The notes beneath the pieces are model-generated. The model saw only the letters and a program-made list of their open reading frames with translations, ran no database searches and had not been told where the DNA came from. A DNA stretch of 51,351 bases. Source: an uncultured Bacteroidales bacterium (GTDB taxonomy: Bacteria > Bacteroidota > Bacteroidia > Bacteroidales > UBA932). Location: positions 1 to 51,351 of the forward strand of contig CALUUA010000016.1 of NCBI GenBank assembly GCA_944323845.1, in the 5' to 3' direction. The number at the start of each line of letters is the position of its first letter. Positions within the stretch are counted from its first letter, which is position 1. Position numbers and translations under genes: made by a program. Positions 26,108 through 34,378 of the stretch are shown piece after piece.

Positions 26108-27436
26108 TTATCTGACTTTCAGCAAGGCGATGGTAAGCACCGCCAGTATGATGCCCACTATCCAGAACCTTACCACTATCTTCGCCTCCGGCAATGCCCT
26201 TGCGGGCTTCGTCACCAGAGCCTGTATCCCTTCCTTCTGGAAATGATGGTGCAGAGGCGTCATCTTGAACACCCGCCGTCCCGTACCGTATCTTTTCTTC
26301 GTGTATTTGAAATAGCTCCGCTGTATCATCACGGACAATGTCTCCACGAAGAATACACCGCACAGCACAGGCAGAAGGAGTTCCTTTCTGATGAGGATGG
26401 CGCACACCCCGATCAGGCCTCCGATCATCAGGCTGCCGGTGTCTCCCATGAATACCTGGGCCGGATAGGAATTGTGCCACAGGAAGCCGATGAGGGCTCC
26501 GGCGAAGGCAGCCATGAACACGCCTATTTCGCCGGTTCCCGGAATATACATGATGTTCAGGTACTGTGCGTTTATGATGTTGCCTGACAGGTAGGCGAAT
26601 ATGCCGAGCACCGCTACTACGATGGTGGATGTTCCGGTGGTCAGGCCGTCCATTCCGTCGGTAAGGTTGGTGCCGTTCGAACATGCCGTGATCACCAGCA
26701 CTATCATCAACACGTATATCGCCCACTTGCAGTACCATCCGAAGGCTCCCTTGAACGGCGAAAGCCACTTGTAGTCGAATTCATGATCCTTTATGAAGGG
26801 CAGGGTGGTCTTGGTGCTCTTGACCACGTCTTCTTCTTTCCATTCGCCTGACTTTACGCGGAACTCCGTGTTTATGTCCAGTGTCTGCGAAGCGGCCGCC
26901 TCTGCCGTCTTTCCCGACAGCACCGTATCCTGGGCTGCCTTTTCATCCACCTGTATTTTTTCCCTGACCACGATGTCGGGGCTGAAGCACACCGTGAGCC
27001 CCAATCCTAATCCGAACAGGACCTGACTGGCCAGTTTCCCTTTTTCGCTCAGTCCTTCCTTGTTGTGTTTGAATACCTTTATGTAGTCATCGGTGAAACC
27101 GAGACCGGCAAACCATACGGTAGTCAGAAGCAGGATGATTATGTAGATGTTCGTAAGGTCTGCGAAGAGGAGTACCGAGACCATTATGGCGATGAAGATG
27201 ATGATGCCTCCCATGGTAGGAGTTCCCTTCTTCTGCATCTGCCCTTCCAGTCCCAGATCCCTGATTTCTTCTCCTATCTGCTTTTTCTGCAGCCATCTAA
27301 TGATCCTTTTCCCGATGATCAGGGATATGAGCATGGCTGTCACGCTCGCCATCATGGCGCGGAACGTGAGGTAGCTCATCAATCCCTGTCCGGGGATATC
27401 GAATTCCTTCAGTGCTTCAAACAGATGATACAGCAT
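26108..27436 (-). CDS. mraY: Phospho-N-acetylmuramoyl-pentapeptide transferase
   Basis: This polytopic enzyme makes lipid I from UDP-MurNAc-pentapeptide and undecaprenyl phosphate. The catalytic Asp motifs are FTDDYIKV and LTDGMDGL, with the HHHF motif near the C-terminus (TPLHHHFQ). At 442 residues it exceeds E. coli MraY by about 80. The extra length is a hydrophilic insert (about 145-225) between transmembrane helices, containing VDEKAAQDTVLSGK and later KSTKTTLPFIKD. Bacteroidetes relatives have a shorter insert at this place. It follows murE by 6 bases. Confidence 0.96.
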   Translation of the reverse strand: MLYHLFEALKEFDIPGQGLMSYLTFRAMMASVTAMLISLIIGKRIIRWLQKKQIGEEIRDLGLEGQMQKKGTPTMGGIIIFIAIMVSVLLFADLTNIYIIILLLTTVWFAGLGFTDDYIKVFKHNKEGLSEKGKLASQVLFGLGLGLTVCFSPDIVVREKIQVDEKAAQDTVLSGKTAEAAASQTLDINTEFRVKSGEWKEEDVVKSTKTTLPFIKDHEFDYKWLSPFKGAFGWYCKWAIYVLMIVLVITACSNGTNLTDGMDGLTTGTSTIVVAVLGIFAYLSGNIINAQYLNIMYIPGTGEIGVFMAAFAGALIGFLWHNSYPAQVFMGDTGSLMIGGLIGVCAILIRKELLLPVLCGVFFVETLSVMIQRSYFKYTKKRYGTGRRVFKMTPLHHHFQKEGIQALVTKPARALPEAKIVVRFWIVGIILAVLTIALLKVR

Positions 27437-27442
27437 ATCCCT

Positions 27443-28924
27443 TTATTTAAAGTCGGCTTCTTTCATTTCATCGAATATCCCGGAAACGATTTCCTTTTCA
27501 TCGAAATGATGCTTTTCTTTCCCGAGTATCTGGTAGGTCTCATGTCCTTTCCCCGCGAGCAGGATGGCGGCGCCGTCCGAAGCAGTCATGATGGCTGTCC
27601 TTATGGCTTCTTTCCTGTCTGCTATGAAAAGGGATTTCGCAAGTCCCTTCCTGTCCATTCCTGCCCGGATATCCGCCATGATGTCTTCGGTGCGTTCGGT
27701 CCTGCTGTTGTCGGAAGTGACTATGATGCGGTCGGCGTATTTCTGCGCTACGGCGGCCATTTCCGGTCTCTTGGTCTTGTCCCTGTCGCCGCCGCAGCCG
27801 AACAGGCATATCAGTTCCCTGCCGGAAGCTATTTCGCGAAGGGTCTTAAGCACGTTTTCCAGCGCGTCCGGAGTGTGGGCGTAGTCTATTATCGCGGAAA
27901 GATCGCGCGGCCCTCTCAATGTTTCGAGTCTTCCCGGGGCGGATTTCAGCTTGCTTATGCCTACCAGTGTCTCTTCCTGTCCGGCCCCGAGACATATCGC
28001 CGCGGTGTAGATGGCCAGTATATTGTACGCATTGTGCTGGCCTATCAGGCTGGTCCAGCATTCTTTCCCGTCGATGGAGAGCTGCATTCCGTCGAAACTT
28101 TCCTCGATTATCCGGCATGTGTGGTCGGCGGCTGTCCTGCATGAATATGTGACGATTCCGGCTTTGGTGTTCTGCACCATCGTCATCCCGTTCTTGTCAT
28201 CGGCATTGGTGATGGCTGTGGCGCTTGCCGGGAGATGGTCGAAGAAGAGTTTCTTGCACCGCAGGTATTCGGCGAATGTCTTGTGGTAGTCGAGATGGTC
28301 ATGGGTCAGATTGGAGAATATCCCGACCTTGAATTCCAGTCCGGCGACTCTTTCCTGTTCGATTCCTATAGAGCTGACTTCCATGAAGCAATATTCGCAG
28401 CCGGCATCTGCCATCTCGGCCAGCAGGGAATTGATGGTGAGAGGGTCGGATGTGGTATTCACGGCCTCGCTGCGTCTGGTACCCACGTAGTTGGCTATCG
28501 TCGACAGGAGTCCGCATTCGTAGCCGAGACTTCTGAACAGGTGGTACAGCAGGGTGACCGTAGTGGTCTTTCCGTTCGTGCCTGTTATGCCGACAAGACT
28601 CAATTTCCGTGAAGGATTGTCATGGAAATTGGCCGCTATGATGGCCAGAGCATATCTTGATGACTTCACCCTGATGCATGTCACTCCGGCTTTTACGGCT
28701 TCTGATGTATCTGCGGCGCTGTCTTCATATACGATGGCTGCCGCACCGTTTTGCACGGCGTTTCCGATGAATGCGTGTCCGTCTGAGGCGAAGCCTTTGA
28801 CGGCTACGAACATCGAGCCCGGCCTGACTTTCCTTGAGTCCGACGTGACGTCCGTTATTTCCGTTTCGAGGCTGCCGCTTGTCTGTATCGCCCCGCAGCC
28901 GTCGGTTATCTTCCTTATATCCAT
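27443..28924 (-). CDS. murE: UDP-N-acetylmuramoyl-tripeptide synthetase MurE
   Basis: This enzyme adds the third residue of the stem peptide. The P-loop GTNGKTTT is at 115-122 and the central motif NLTHDHLDYHKT follows. The specificity motif that reads DNPR in meso-diaminopimelate-adding enzymes reads DNSR here (405-408); the Arg that holds the diaminopimelate carboxylate is kept. Meso-diaminopimelate is therefore still the likely substrate. Length is 493 residues. It lies 35 bases after ftsI. Confidence 0.94.
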   Translation of the reverse strand: MDIRKITDGCGAIQTSGSLETEITDVTSDSRKVRPGSMFVAVKGFASDGHAFIGNAVQNGAAAIVYEDSAADTSEAVKAGVTCIRVKSSRYALAIIAANFHDNPSRKLSLVGITGTNGKTTTVTLLYHLFRSLGYECGLLSTIANYVGTRRSEAVNTTSDPLTINSLLAEMADAGCEYCFMEVSSIGIEQERVAGLEFKVGIFSNLTHDHLDYHKTFAEYLRCKKLFFDHLPASATAITNADDKNGMTMVQNTKAGIVTYSCRTAADHTCRIIEESFDGMQLSIDGKECWTSLIGQHNAYNILAIYTAAICLGAGQEETLVGISKLKSAPGRLETLRGPRDLSAIIDYAHTPDALENVLKTLREIASGRELICLFGCGGDRDKTKRPEMAAVAQKYADRIIVTSDNSRTERTEDIMADIRAGMDRKGLAKSLFIADRKEAIRTAIMTASDGAAILLAGKGHETYQILGKEKHHFDEKEIVSGIFDEMKEADFK

Positions 28925-28959
28925 AGTCTTTGTATTTTCATCTTGTCTTGTCCGTCCTT

Positions 28960-31077
28960 TTATTTCAGGATGAACTTCACGGTAGACCCAGCCGCCGCTT
29001 TGGTCCCGGCTTTAGGAGTCTGGCCGGCCACGTGGCCGCATCCCTGATATTCATACCTGTATCCGCAGTTTTCCAGACTGTATATGGCGTCTTTCAGTCC
29101 GAGTCCCTTTATGTCGGGTACGTGCTCTATCCTGTCTGTCCCTGTCTCCAGCTTGCCCGATGACATTTCCGGGACTTTCCCTGTTCCCTCCAGTTCTCCT
29201 CCCCAGCCGGGAGACAGGCAATAGATGCTGTTTATTATCTCTTTCAGGACATTTGCCGGGATTGTCCCGCCGTAGAAATTCATTCTCGACAGTTTCGAAT
29301 ATACGACTACGATGGCCGTGTATTCCGGGTCTTCGGCAGGGAAGAAGCCCACGAAGGTGCCCTGATGCCTTCTGCGTCCTTCATCGTCCTGATATGCCGA
29401 CATCGGCCTGCCGTTTCTGGTGAAATTCACCAGTATTCTGGCGGTACCTGTCTTGCCGGCCACATTGCATTTCGCGTCTTTGAGTCTCCTGCCTGTACCG
29501 TCCGTGACGACTGACCTCAGCGCGCTTTTCAGGCTGTCTGCCGTTTCCGGCGAACATATCGATCCGTTCAGGATTACAGGGCTGAAGGTCTGTTCGGCTT
29601 TCCCGTCGCGCTCGATGGACTGGACCAGATAGGGTTTCATCAGTTTTCCGCCGTTGGCGATGGCATTGTAGAACATGGCTATATGCAGCGGAGTCTCCCT
29701 GATGCTGTAGCCGTATGATATCGTCGGCAGCGTGGTACCGCTCCAGTTCCTGTCTCCAGGCATCGGTATTTCGGGCGAAGCCAGCCCTATCAGGTCGAAT
29801 TCGAAGGCGTTCCCGAGTCCGTACTCGTGGAATTTGCCGATGAATCTTTCCTGATCGTTTTCGTAGCTGCGGCATACCAGATATCTGAATACCTGATTCG
29901 AGGATATTTCCAGTCCTTCCCTCACGGAAATGTCGTCCGACTTCCAGTCTTTCAGGTACGGGTCGTCCGGCAGTTTCACGCCGCGGTATGTCATCTTTCC
30001 CTTGAAAGTGGGGACCCTGTCGGACAGTGACACTTTCCCGTCTTCCAACAGCGTCATGAGGGATGCTGTCTTGAAGACCGACCCCGGAGCGTCCGCACGG
30101 CCGATGGCGTAGTTGTATCTTTCCCGCGCTTTCCCGTCTTCTTCCACCGTCAGGTTCACCATGGCCCTTACGGCTCCTGTCTTCACGTCCAGCACCACGG
30201 CACAGCCGCCTTCTACATTTTCGATTCCTTCAATGCCCTTTTTCAAGGCCCTTTCGGCGATGTCCTGCAGATCTATGTCTATCGTAGTCCTGACATCCAG
30301 ACCGTTTTCCACCTGGACGAAGGTGCTGTCGTAGTCTCTGATGAATTCCCGATGATCCGTCTCTCGGAGCCATTCGACACCTTCCTTTCCGTGCAGGACG
30401 TAGTCGTATCTGCCTTCTATGCCTACATCGTCGTTTAGCGGATTGTTGTCGTCCAGATGTCCGAGCACCCTTCTTGCGAGGGAGCCGTAAGGGTAAATCC
30501 TCTTGTCGTGCTTCTCTATGATAAGGCCGCCCTTGTAGCTTCCTTCATCGAAAAGAGGCAGAGCCTTTACCTGCTGCATCTGGTCGTGGTTTATCAGCCC
30601 TCCTATCCTGATATACTGCCTGTCGTCGCGCCTGCTTCTCAGGATAAGGTCGTAATATTCTCCGGGAGTCTTGTCCTCGTATATTCTCGAAAGCCCCTCG
30701 GAGAGTTTTCTGGCCTTTGCCCTCCATTCGGCTTCCTTCTTCTCGCCCTTTTCCCTGTCCTTCATCTTGCTGAACTCCGCTTTCCGGACGGTGCAGTCCA
30801 TGGCGATCTGATATTTCGGCGTGGAAGTGGCGAGAGTCTTTCCGTCGTATGACAGGATGGCTCCGCGCTCCGGTTCCGTCACTACCTTCCTGTTCCCGGT
30901 AGTGAACCGCTCCACATAGACATTTTCGGGCTTGTACAGCAGCTGTATGTATATTATCCGGAAGACCACGACCAGAGCCAGAACCATGAATACGCAATAT
31001 ATCAGGAACAGAATCACATTCACCCTGTTCCTGTCATTTCCAGTATCCGCTCCTATGTCCGTCCTGTCTTCGTCCAT
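28960..31077 (-). CDS. ftsI: Septal penicillin-binding protein (FtsI/PBP3-type transpeptidase)
   Basis: This is a class B PBP of 705 residues that cross-links septal peptidoglycan. A short cytoplasmic tail and one transmembrane helix (about 21-44) lead into the pedestal domain. The transpeptidase has SVFK (nucleophile Ser about 333), SSN (about 392-394) and KTGTA (Lys about 542). A C-terminal PASTA domain starts near IEHVPDIKGLGLKDAI, as in many Bacteroidetes. The first nine residues nearly match those of FtsW (EDRTDIG). It begins 4 bases after the ftsL-like gene. Confidence 0.96.
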   Translation of the reverse strand: MDEDRTDIGADTGNDRNRVNVILFLIYCVFMVLALVVVFRIIYIQLLYKPENVYVERFTTGNRKVVTEPERGAILSYDGKTLATSTPKYQIAMDCTVRKAEFSKMKDREKGEKKEAEWRAKARKLSEGLSRIYEDKTPGEYYDLILRSRRDDRQYIRIGGLINHDQMQQVKALPLFDEGSYKGGLIIEKHDKRIYPYGSLARRVLGHLDDNNPLNDDVGIEGRYDYVLHGKEGVEWLRETDHREFIRDYDSTFVQVENGLDVRTTIDIDLQDIAERALKKGIEGIENVEGGCAVVLDVKTGAVRAMVNLTVEEDGKARERYNYAIGRADAPGSVFKTASLMTLLEDGKVSLSDRVPTFKGKMTYRGVKLPDDPYLKDWKSDDISVREGLEISSNQVFRYLVCRSYENDQERFIGKFHEYGLGNAFEFDLIGLASPEIPMPGDRNWSGTTLPTISYGYSIRETPLHIAMFYNAIANGGKLMKPYLVQSIERDGKAEQTFSPVILNGSICSPETADSLKSALRSVVTDGTGRRLKDAKCNVAGKTGTARILVNFTRNGRPMSAYQDDEGRRRHQGTFVGFFPAEDPEYTAIVVVYSKLSRMNFYGGTIPANVLKEIINSIYCLSPGWGGELEGTGKVPEMSSGKLETGTDRIEHVPDIKGLGLKDAIYSLENCGYRYEYQGCGHVAGQTPKAGTKAAAGSTVKFILK

Positions 31078-31081
31078 TACG

Positions 31082-31423
31082 CTATCGTTTTCTGATATAC
31101 ACTGCCGGGTCGTCAGGTATTCCGAGGTCGGATCCTGCTTTTTCCAGCAGCTCCTGCACTCCGCTCAGTTTTTCCAGCCCGATCAGCTCGGTCCTTTTGT
31201 GCGTAAGCGCTATCTTCAGGTCGTACAGCTCTTTCTTGTTTTCCTCCACCCTTACCATCGTCTTCTCTATCATCAGGTTCAGTAGAAGGACCATGAAAAT
31301 CAGAAAGAAAGTGTAGACAATGTGGGGAAAGAACTGGTCACATTTCAGAGTGAAAAGTATCTCGCCCCTGCCTATCGACTTCAGGATGCTGTCCATCCTT
31401 TTTCCCTTCCCGTCATCGTTCAT
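31082..31423 (-). CDS. ftsL: FtsL-like division protein
   Basis: This 113-residue bitopic protein has a cytoplasmic tail of about 30 residues, a transmembrane helix (IVYTFFLIFMVLLLNLMI, about 36-53) and a periplasmic coiled-coil (VEENKKELYDLKIALTHKRTE onward). Size, topology and place between rsmH and ftsI fit FtsL of the Bacteroidetes type, which would activate FtsWI with FtsQ. Sequence similarity to E. coli FtsL is too low to rely on. It overlaps rsmH by 4 bases. Confidence 0.85.
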   Translation of the reverse strand: MNDDGKGKRMDSILKSIGRGEILFTLKCDQFFPHIVYTFFLIFMVLLLNLMIEKTMVRVEENKKELYDLKIALTHKRTELIGLEKLSGVQELLEKAGSDLGIPDDPAVYIRKR

Positions 31424-32361
31424 ATATTGTCCTCCGTCCTTTCGGCTATCCTGAGTTTCGCGCTTCTGGCTCTCGTGTTTGCTGAAATTTCCTCCTCGGC
31501 GGGCAGTATCGGCTTCCTGTTCACTGCCCTGAACGGAGCCAGAATATTGCCGTACATGTCTTTTGTCTGCGTGCCGTCTGCGTTGCCAGTCCTGATGAAG
31601 TTCTTCACCATCCTGTCTTCTAAGGAGTGGTATGTAATGACTGCCAGCCTTCCTCCGGGCTTCAGCACGGCCGCTGCCCCTGTCAGGAATTTTTCCAGAG
31701 ACTTCATTTCCTGATTCACTTCTATGCGCAGAGCCTGATATATCTTCGCCAGTGCCTTGTGCTCGGCCTGCCGGGGCAGTGCCGTCGCAATAGCTTCGTG
31801 CAGCTCCCCGGTAGTGGATATCCGTTTCTTCTCTCTGGCCTTGCAGATGAGCATGGCGATTTTCCGGCTGTTTTCCACCTCGCCGTAGAGTCTCAGTATC
31901 CTTTCTATCTCTTCCTGACTGTATCCGGCTATGAGGTCTGCGGCGCTGGTTCCGGCATTTTCATTCATCCTCATGTCCAGAGGGGCGTCGAACCTGAACG
32001 AAAACCCCCTTTCGGCCGTGTCGAACTGGTGCGACGAGACCCCGAGATCGGCCAGGACTCCGTCCAGCACCCCATGTCCGCCTGCGTCCTTCTTCCCGGT
32101 CTCGTACAAAGCGAAATTTTCTATGAACCGGAAATTCGCTCTTATGAGTGTCAGTCTTTTGTCCCTGATGCTGCAATTCCGGATGGCGTCTTCGTCCTGA
32201 TCGAAGGCCAGCAGCCTGCCGCCTTTGCCCAATTTCCCTAGTATGGCTCCGGAGTGGCCTCCGCCTCCGAATGTGGCGTCGGCATAGATTCCGTCAGGAT
32301 TCGTGACGAGGGCATCCACGCTTTCGTGGAGCAATACCGGTATGTGGTATGTCTCGGGCAT
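31420..32361 (-). CDS. rsmH: 16S rRNA (cytosine(1402)-N(4))-methyltransferase
   Basis: This AdoMet enzyme modifies C1402 in the decoding site. Motif I reads YADATFGGGGHSGAIL (about 26-41), and the conserved LADLGVSSHQFD and RGFSFRFDAPLDMRM segments follow. Length is 313 residues, normal. It starts 11 bases after mraZ and overlaps ftsL by 4 bases, so it is cotranscribed with the dcw cluster. Confidence 0.96.
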   Translation of the reverse strand: MPETYHIPVLLHESVDALVTNPDGIYADATFGGGGHSGAILGKLGKGGRLLAFDQDEDAIRNCSIRDKRLTLIRANFRFIENFALYETGKKDAGGHGVLDGVLADLGVSSHQFDTAERGFSFRFDAPLDMRMNENAGTSAADLIAGYSQEEIERILRLYGEVENSRKIAMLICKAREKKRISTTGELHEAIATALPRQAEHKALAKIYQALRIEVNQEMKSLEKFLTGAAAVLKPGGRLAVITYHSLEDRMVKNFIRTGNADGTQTKDMYGNILAPFRAVNRKPILPAEEEISANTRARSAKLRIAERTEDNI

Positions 32362-32372
32362 GGCTGCTTCTC

Positions 32373-32825
32373 CTATCTGTTTTCAGGGAGACTTTCGGCG
32401 ATCGAAATGAATTCTTCTTCGGACAGGCCGGACTGTTCATAGCGTTCCCTGGCCCATATTTCGATTTTGAAATCATTGCCGGCGAATACCACTTCCCTGT
32501 TTGCGCCTATGGCTTCCAGCATTTTCTTCGGAATGGATATGCGGCCTATTTTCGCGTCAGGTTCCACCATGGCGCAGTTCCTCATGTATTCTCTCCAGAA
32601 AAGCGCGTGCTTGCGCTTGAAGAAATCCAGTCTGGACTTGACTTCCTGCGACTGCCTTTCCCATTCGGAAAAGGTGTACATTTCCAGACAATCCGCGAAA
32701 ATATCCTTTTTCACCACGAATTTCAGGCTTTCGCCGGCGGGCACGGCGGCCTTGAAAGCCGACGGTATGACCAGCCTTCCCTTGTCGTCTACCTTGACCG
32801 TATATTCGCCTATGAATCCTGCCAT
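32373..32825 (-). CDS. mraZ: Transcriptional regulator MraZ
   Basis: It has 150 residues with two AbrB/SpoVT-like swapped-hairpin domains, recognised at VDDKGRLVIPSAFK (about 13-26) and DAKIGRISIPKKML (about 90-103). MraZ forms a ring-shaped oligomer that binds phased repeats in its own promoter and controls the dcw operon. The first gene of the cluster here, it is preceded by a matching set of boxes. Confidence 0.96.
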   Translation of the reverse strand: MAGFIGEYTVKVDDKGRLVIPSAFKAAVPAGESLKFVVKKDIFADCLEMYTFSEWERQSQEVKSRLDFFKRKHALFWREYMRNCAMVEPDAKIGRISIPKKMLEAIGANREVVFAGNDFKIEIWARERYEQSGLSEEEFISIAESLPENR

Positions 32826-32847
32826 TTTATCCGGAAACTACTTGCCG

Positions 32848-32855
32848 CAAAAATA
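32848..32855 (-). promoter_or_regulatory. -7 element of the dcw operon
   Basis: On the minus strand this reads TATTTTTG, a full match to TAnnTTTG, 22 bases before the mraZ start codon. The -33 position has no TTTG and is covered by the MraZ boxes, so activity may depend on MraZ occupancy. Confidence 0.65.
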
Positions 32856-32864
32856 AGAATTATT

Positions 32865-32912
32865 TTCCACTTTCTTCCACTATTTTCCAAAATTTTCCAC
32901 AATTTTCTCCAC
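32865..32912 (-). promoter_or_regulatory. Five phased MraZ-type boxes
   Basis: On the minus strand, GTGGAG, GTGGAA, TTGGAA, GTGGAA and GTGGAA lie at steps of 12, 10, 10 and 10 bases, ending just before the -7 box. Known MraZ sites are direct repeats of TGGGA-like boxes with a 10-base period, so this is very likely the autoregulatory operator. Confidence 0.75.
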
Positions 32913-33037
32913 ACTCCTTTCCTCTCATTCTCCGGCTTTTCTGGCGTATGATGTAAGCGGAGTGTCGGAAAAATGAATATCTTTGGGAAATCATCGGGAA
33001 TGGAGGCGAAAAACGGCGGCAGAATCTGAAAAATCAG

Positions 33038-33045
33038 TAACTTTG
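33038..33045 (+). promoter_or_regulatory. Candidate -7 element for the M23 lipoprotein gene
   Basis: TAACTTTG matches TAnnTTTG, 31 bases before the chosen start. A second match, TATCTTTG, lies at 32978-32985. Neither has a clear -33 partner. Confidence 0.4.
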
Positions 33046-33075
33046 CCGGCTGCGGATTTGAAAACGATATGGAAA

Positions 33076-34359
33076 ATGATGAAAAGGACGATATATATCA
33101 GCATTGCCGTACTGGCAGCCTTGTCGATGGCTGCAGGCTGCGGCTGTAATCAGGAAAACGGTGCAGATACAGGCAGTCGGGAAGAGGCCGCTCCGGAGGA
33201 TCGCAGGGATCCGCTCTGGGGCTTTGTCACCGACAGCCTCGAAGTGAAGGAAAGCAAGGTCAGAAGGGGTGATTTCTTCGCGGAAATACTGATGAGAGAG
33301 GGACTTTCCGCCAGAGAGGCATACAATCTTTCCGATGCCTGCGACAGCATATTCGATGTGAGATCCATCAGGATAGGGAACACTTACAGGACCTGGACAT
33401 CTTCGCAGGACAGTCTTGAATATCTTGCATATGATATCGACCGTATCAGAAGCGTGGTCTTCCGCTGCCGGGAACCGTACACGGCATATCATGTGGCCAG
33501 ACCTGTGCTGACACGGACCAAATCCGTGGATGTCACCATAGAGTCGTCCCTGTGGAACGATATGCTGGCTGCAGACGCTTCTCCTGTTCTGATATTGGCG
33601 CTTTCCGACATTTACGCATGGACGGTGGATTTCTTCGGACTGCAGAAGGGCGACCGTTTTCAGGTGATATACGACGAGAAGACATGCGAAGACGAGGTGG
33701 TAGCTGTGGATACCGTGCGTTATGCCTTGTTTACCAGCCGCGGACAGGAGTTTCCTGCCATAATGTTCGACCAGCATGACGGCGGCAATATCTATTGGAA
33801 CGAGAAAGGGGAGAGCATGAGGAAGGCCTTCCTGAAGGCTCCGCTGCATTATTCCAGAATAAGTTCCGGCTTCTCCTATGCCAGACGCCATCCTATCACA
33901 AGACGGGTGCAGCCGCACACGGGCGTGGATTATGCGGCTCCGCGAGGCACTCCGGTAGTGACTATCGGCGACGGGGTGGTGACCAGCGCGAAAAATGAAG
34001 GTGCCGGAGGCAATGTCATCAGAATCAGACATAATTCCGTCTATTCTACGGCTTATCTCCATCTTTCGAAATTCGCCTCCGGAATCAAGGCCGGGAAAAG
34101 GGTGAAGCAGGGAGATGTTATCGGCTATGTAGGTTCCACGGGGCGGAGTACGGGGCCGCATCTGGATTTCCGTGTCTGGATGAACGGCTCTCCGATCAAT
34201 CCCCTGAAAATGCAGTCGCCGCCGGCCGAGCCTCTTAAGGAGGAGAATATGGCGGCTTTCTCGGAAGTGGCTGCCCGTTACCACAGCCTTGTGTCGGCTT
34301 CCGATACTTCTGCGCAAGAAAGCGGAGCTGACATGCAGAAGACCGGTCAGGCCGGATGA
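33076..34359 (+). CDS. M23-family (LytM-like) peptidase lipoprotein with altered metal site
   Basis: This envelope protein of 428 residues has a lipoprotein signal (MMKRTIYISIAVLAALSMAA, then GC) and a C-terminal M23 domain. Of the zinc ligands, the first pair is intact in PHTGVD (His about 281, Asp about 285) and the YLHLS His is present, but the usual HLH reads HLD (362-364), so the third ligand is Asp. It may be an active endopeptidase with a different ligand set, or a scaffold that activates other hydrolases. The open frame extends to 32983 in non-signal sequence, so 33076 is preferred. miaB follows after 19 bases. Confidence 0.88.
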   Translation: MMKRTIYISIAVLAALSMAAGCGCNQENGADTGSREEAAPEDRRDPLWGFVTDSLEVKESKVRRGDFFAEILMREGLSAREAYNLSDACDSIFDVRSIRIGNTYRTWTSSQDSLEYLAYDIDRIRSVVFRCREPYTAYHVARPVLTRTKSVDVTIESSLWNDMLAADASPVLILALSDIYAWTVDFFGLQKGDRFQVIYDEKTCEDEVVAVDTVRYALFTSRGQEFPAIMFDQHDGGNIYWNEKGESMRKAFLKAPLHYSRISSGFSYARRHPITRRVQPHTGVDYAAPRGTPVVTIGDGVVTSAKNEGAGGNVIRIRHNSVYSTAYLHLSKFASGIKAGKRVKQGDVIGYVGSTGRSTGPHLDFRVWMNGSPINPLKMQSPPAEPLKEENMAAFSEVAARYHSLVSASDTSAQESGADMQKTGQAG

Positions 34360-34378
34360 AAGTTTTCAGATAATATTG

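Noticed and set aside
32863..32912. DnaA boxes or a replication origin (TTTTCCACA at 32893-32901)
   Set aside because: Only one site fits the DnaA consensus, while the 10-base phasing and the position before mraZ fit MraZ operator boxes.
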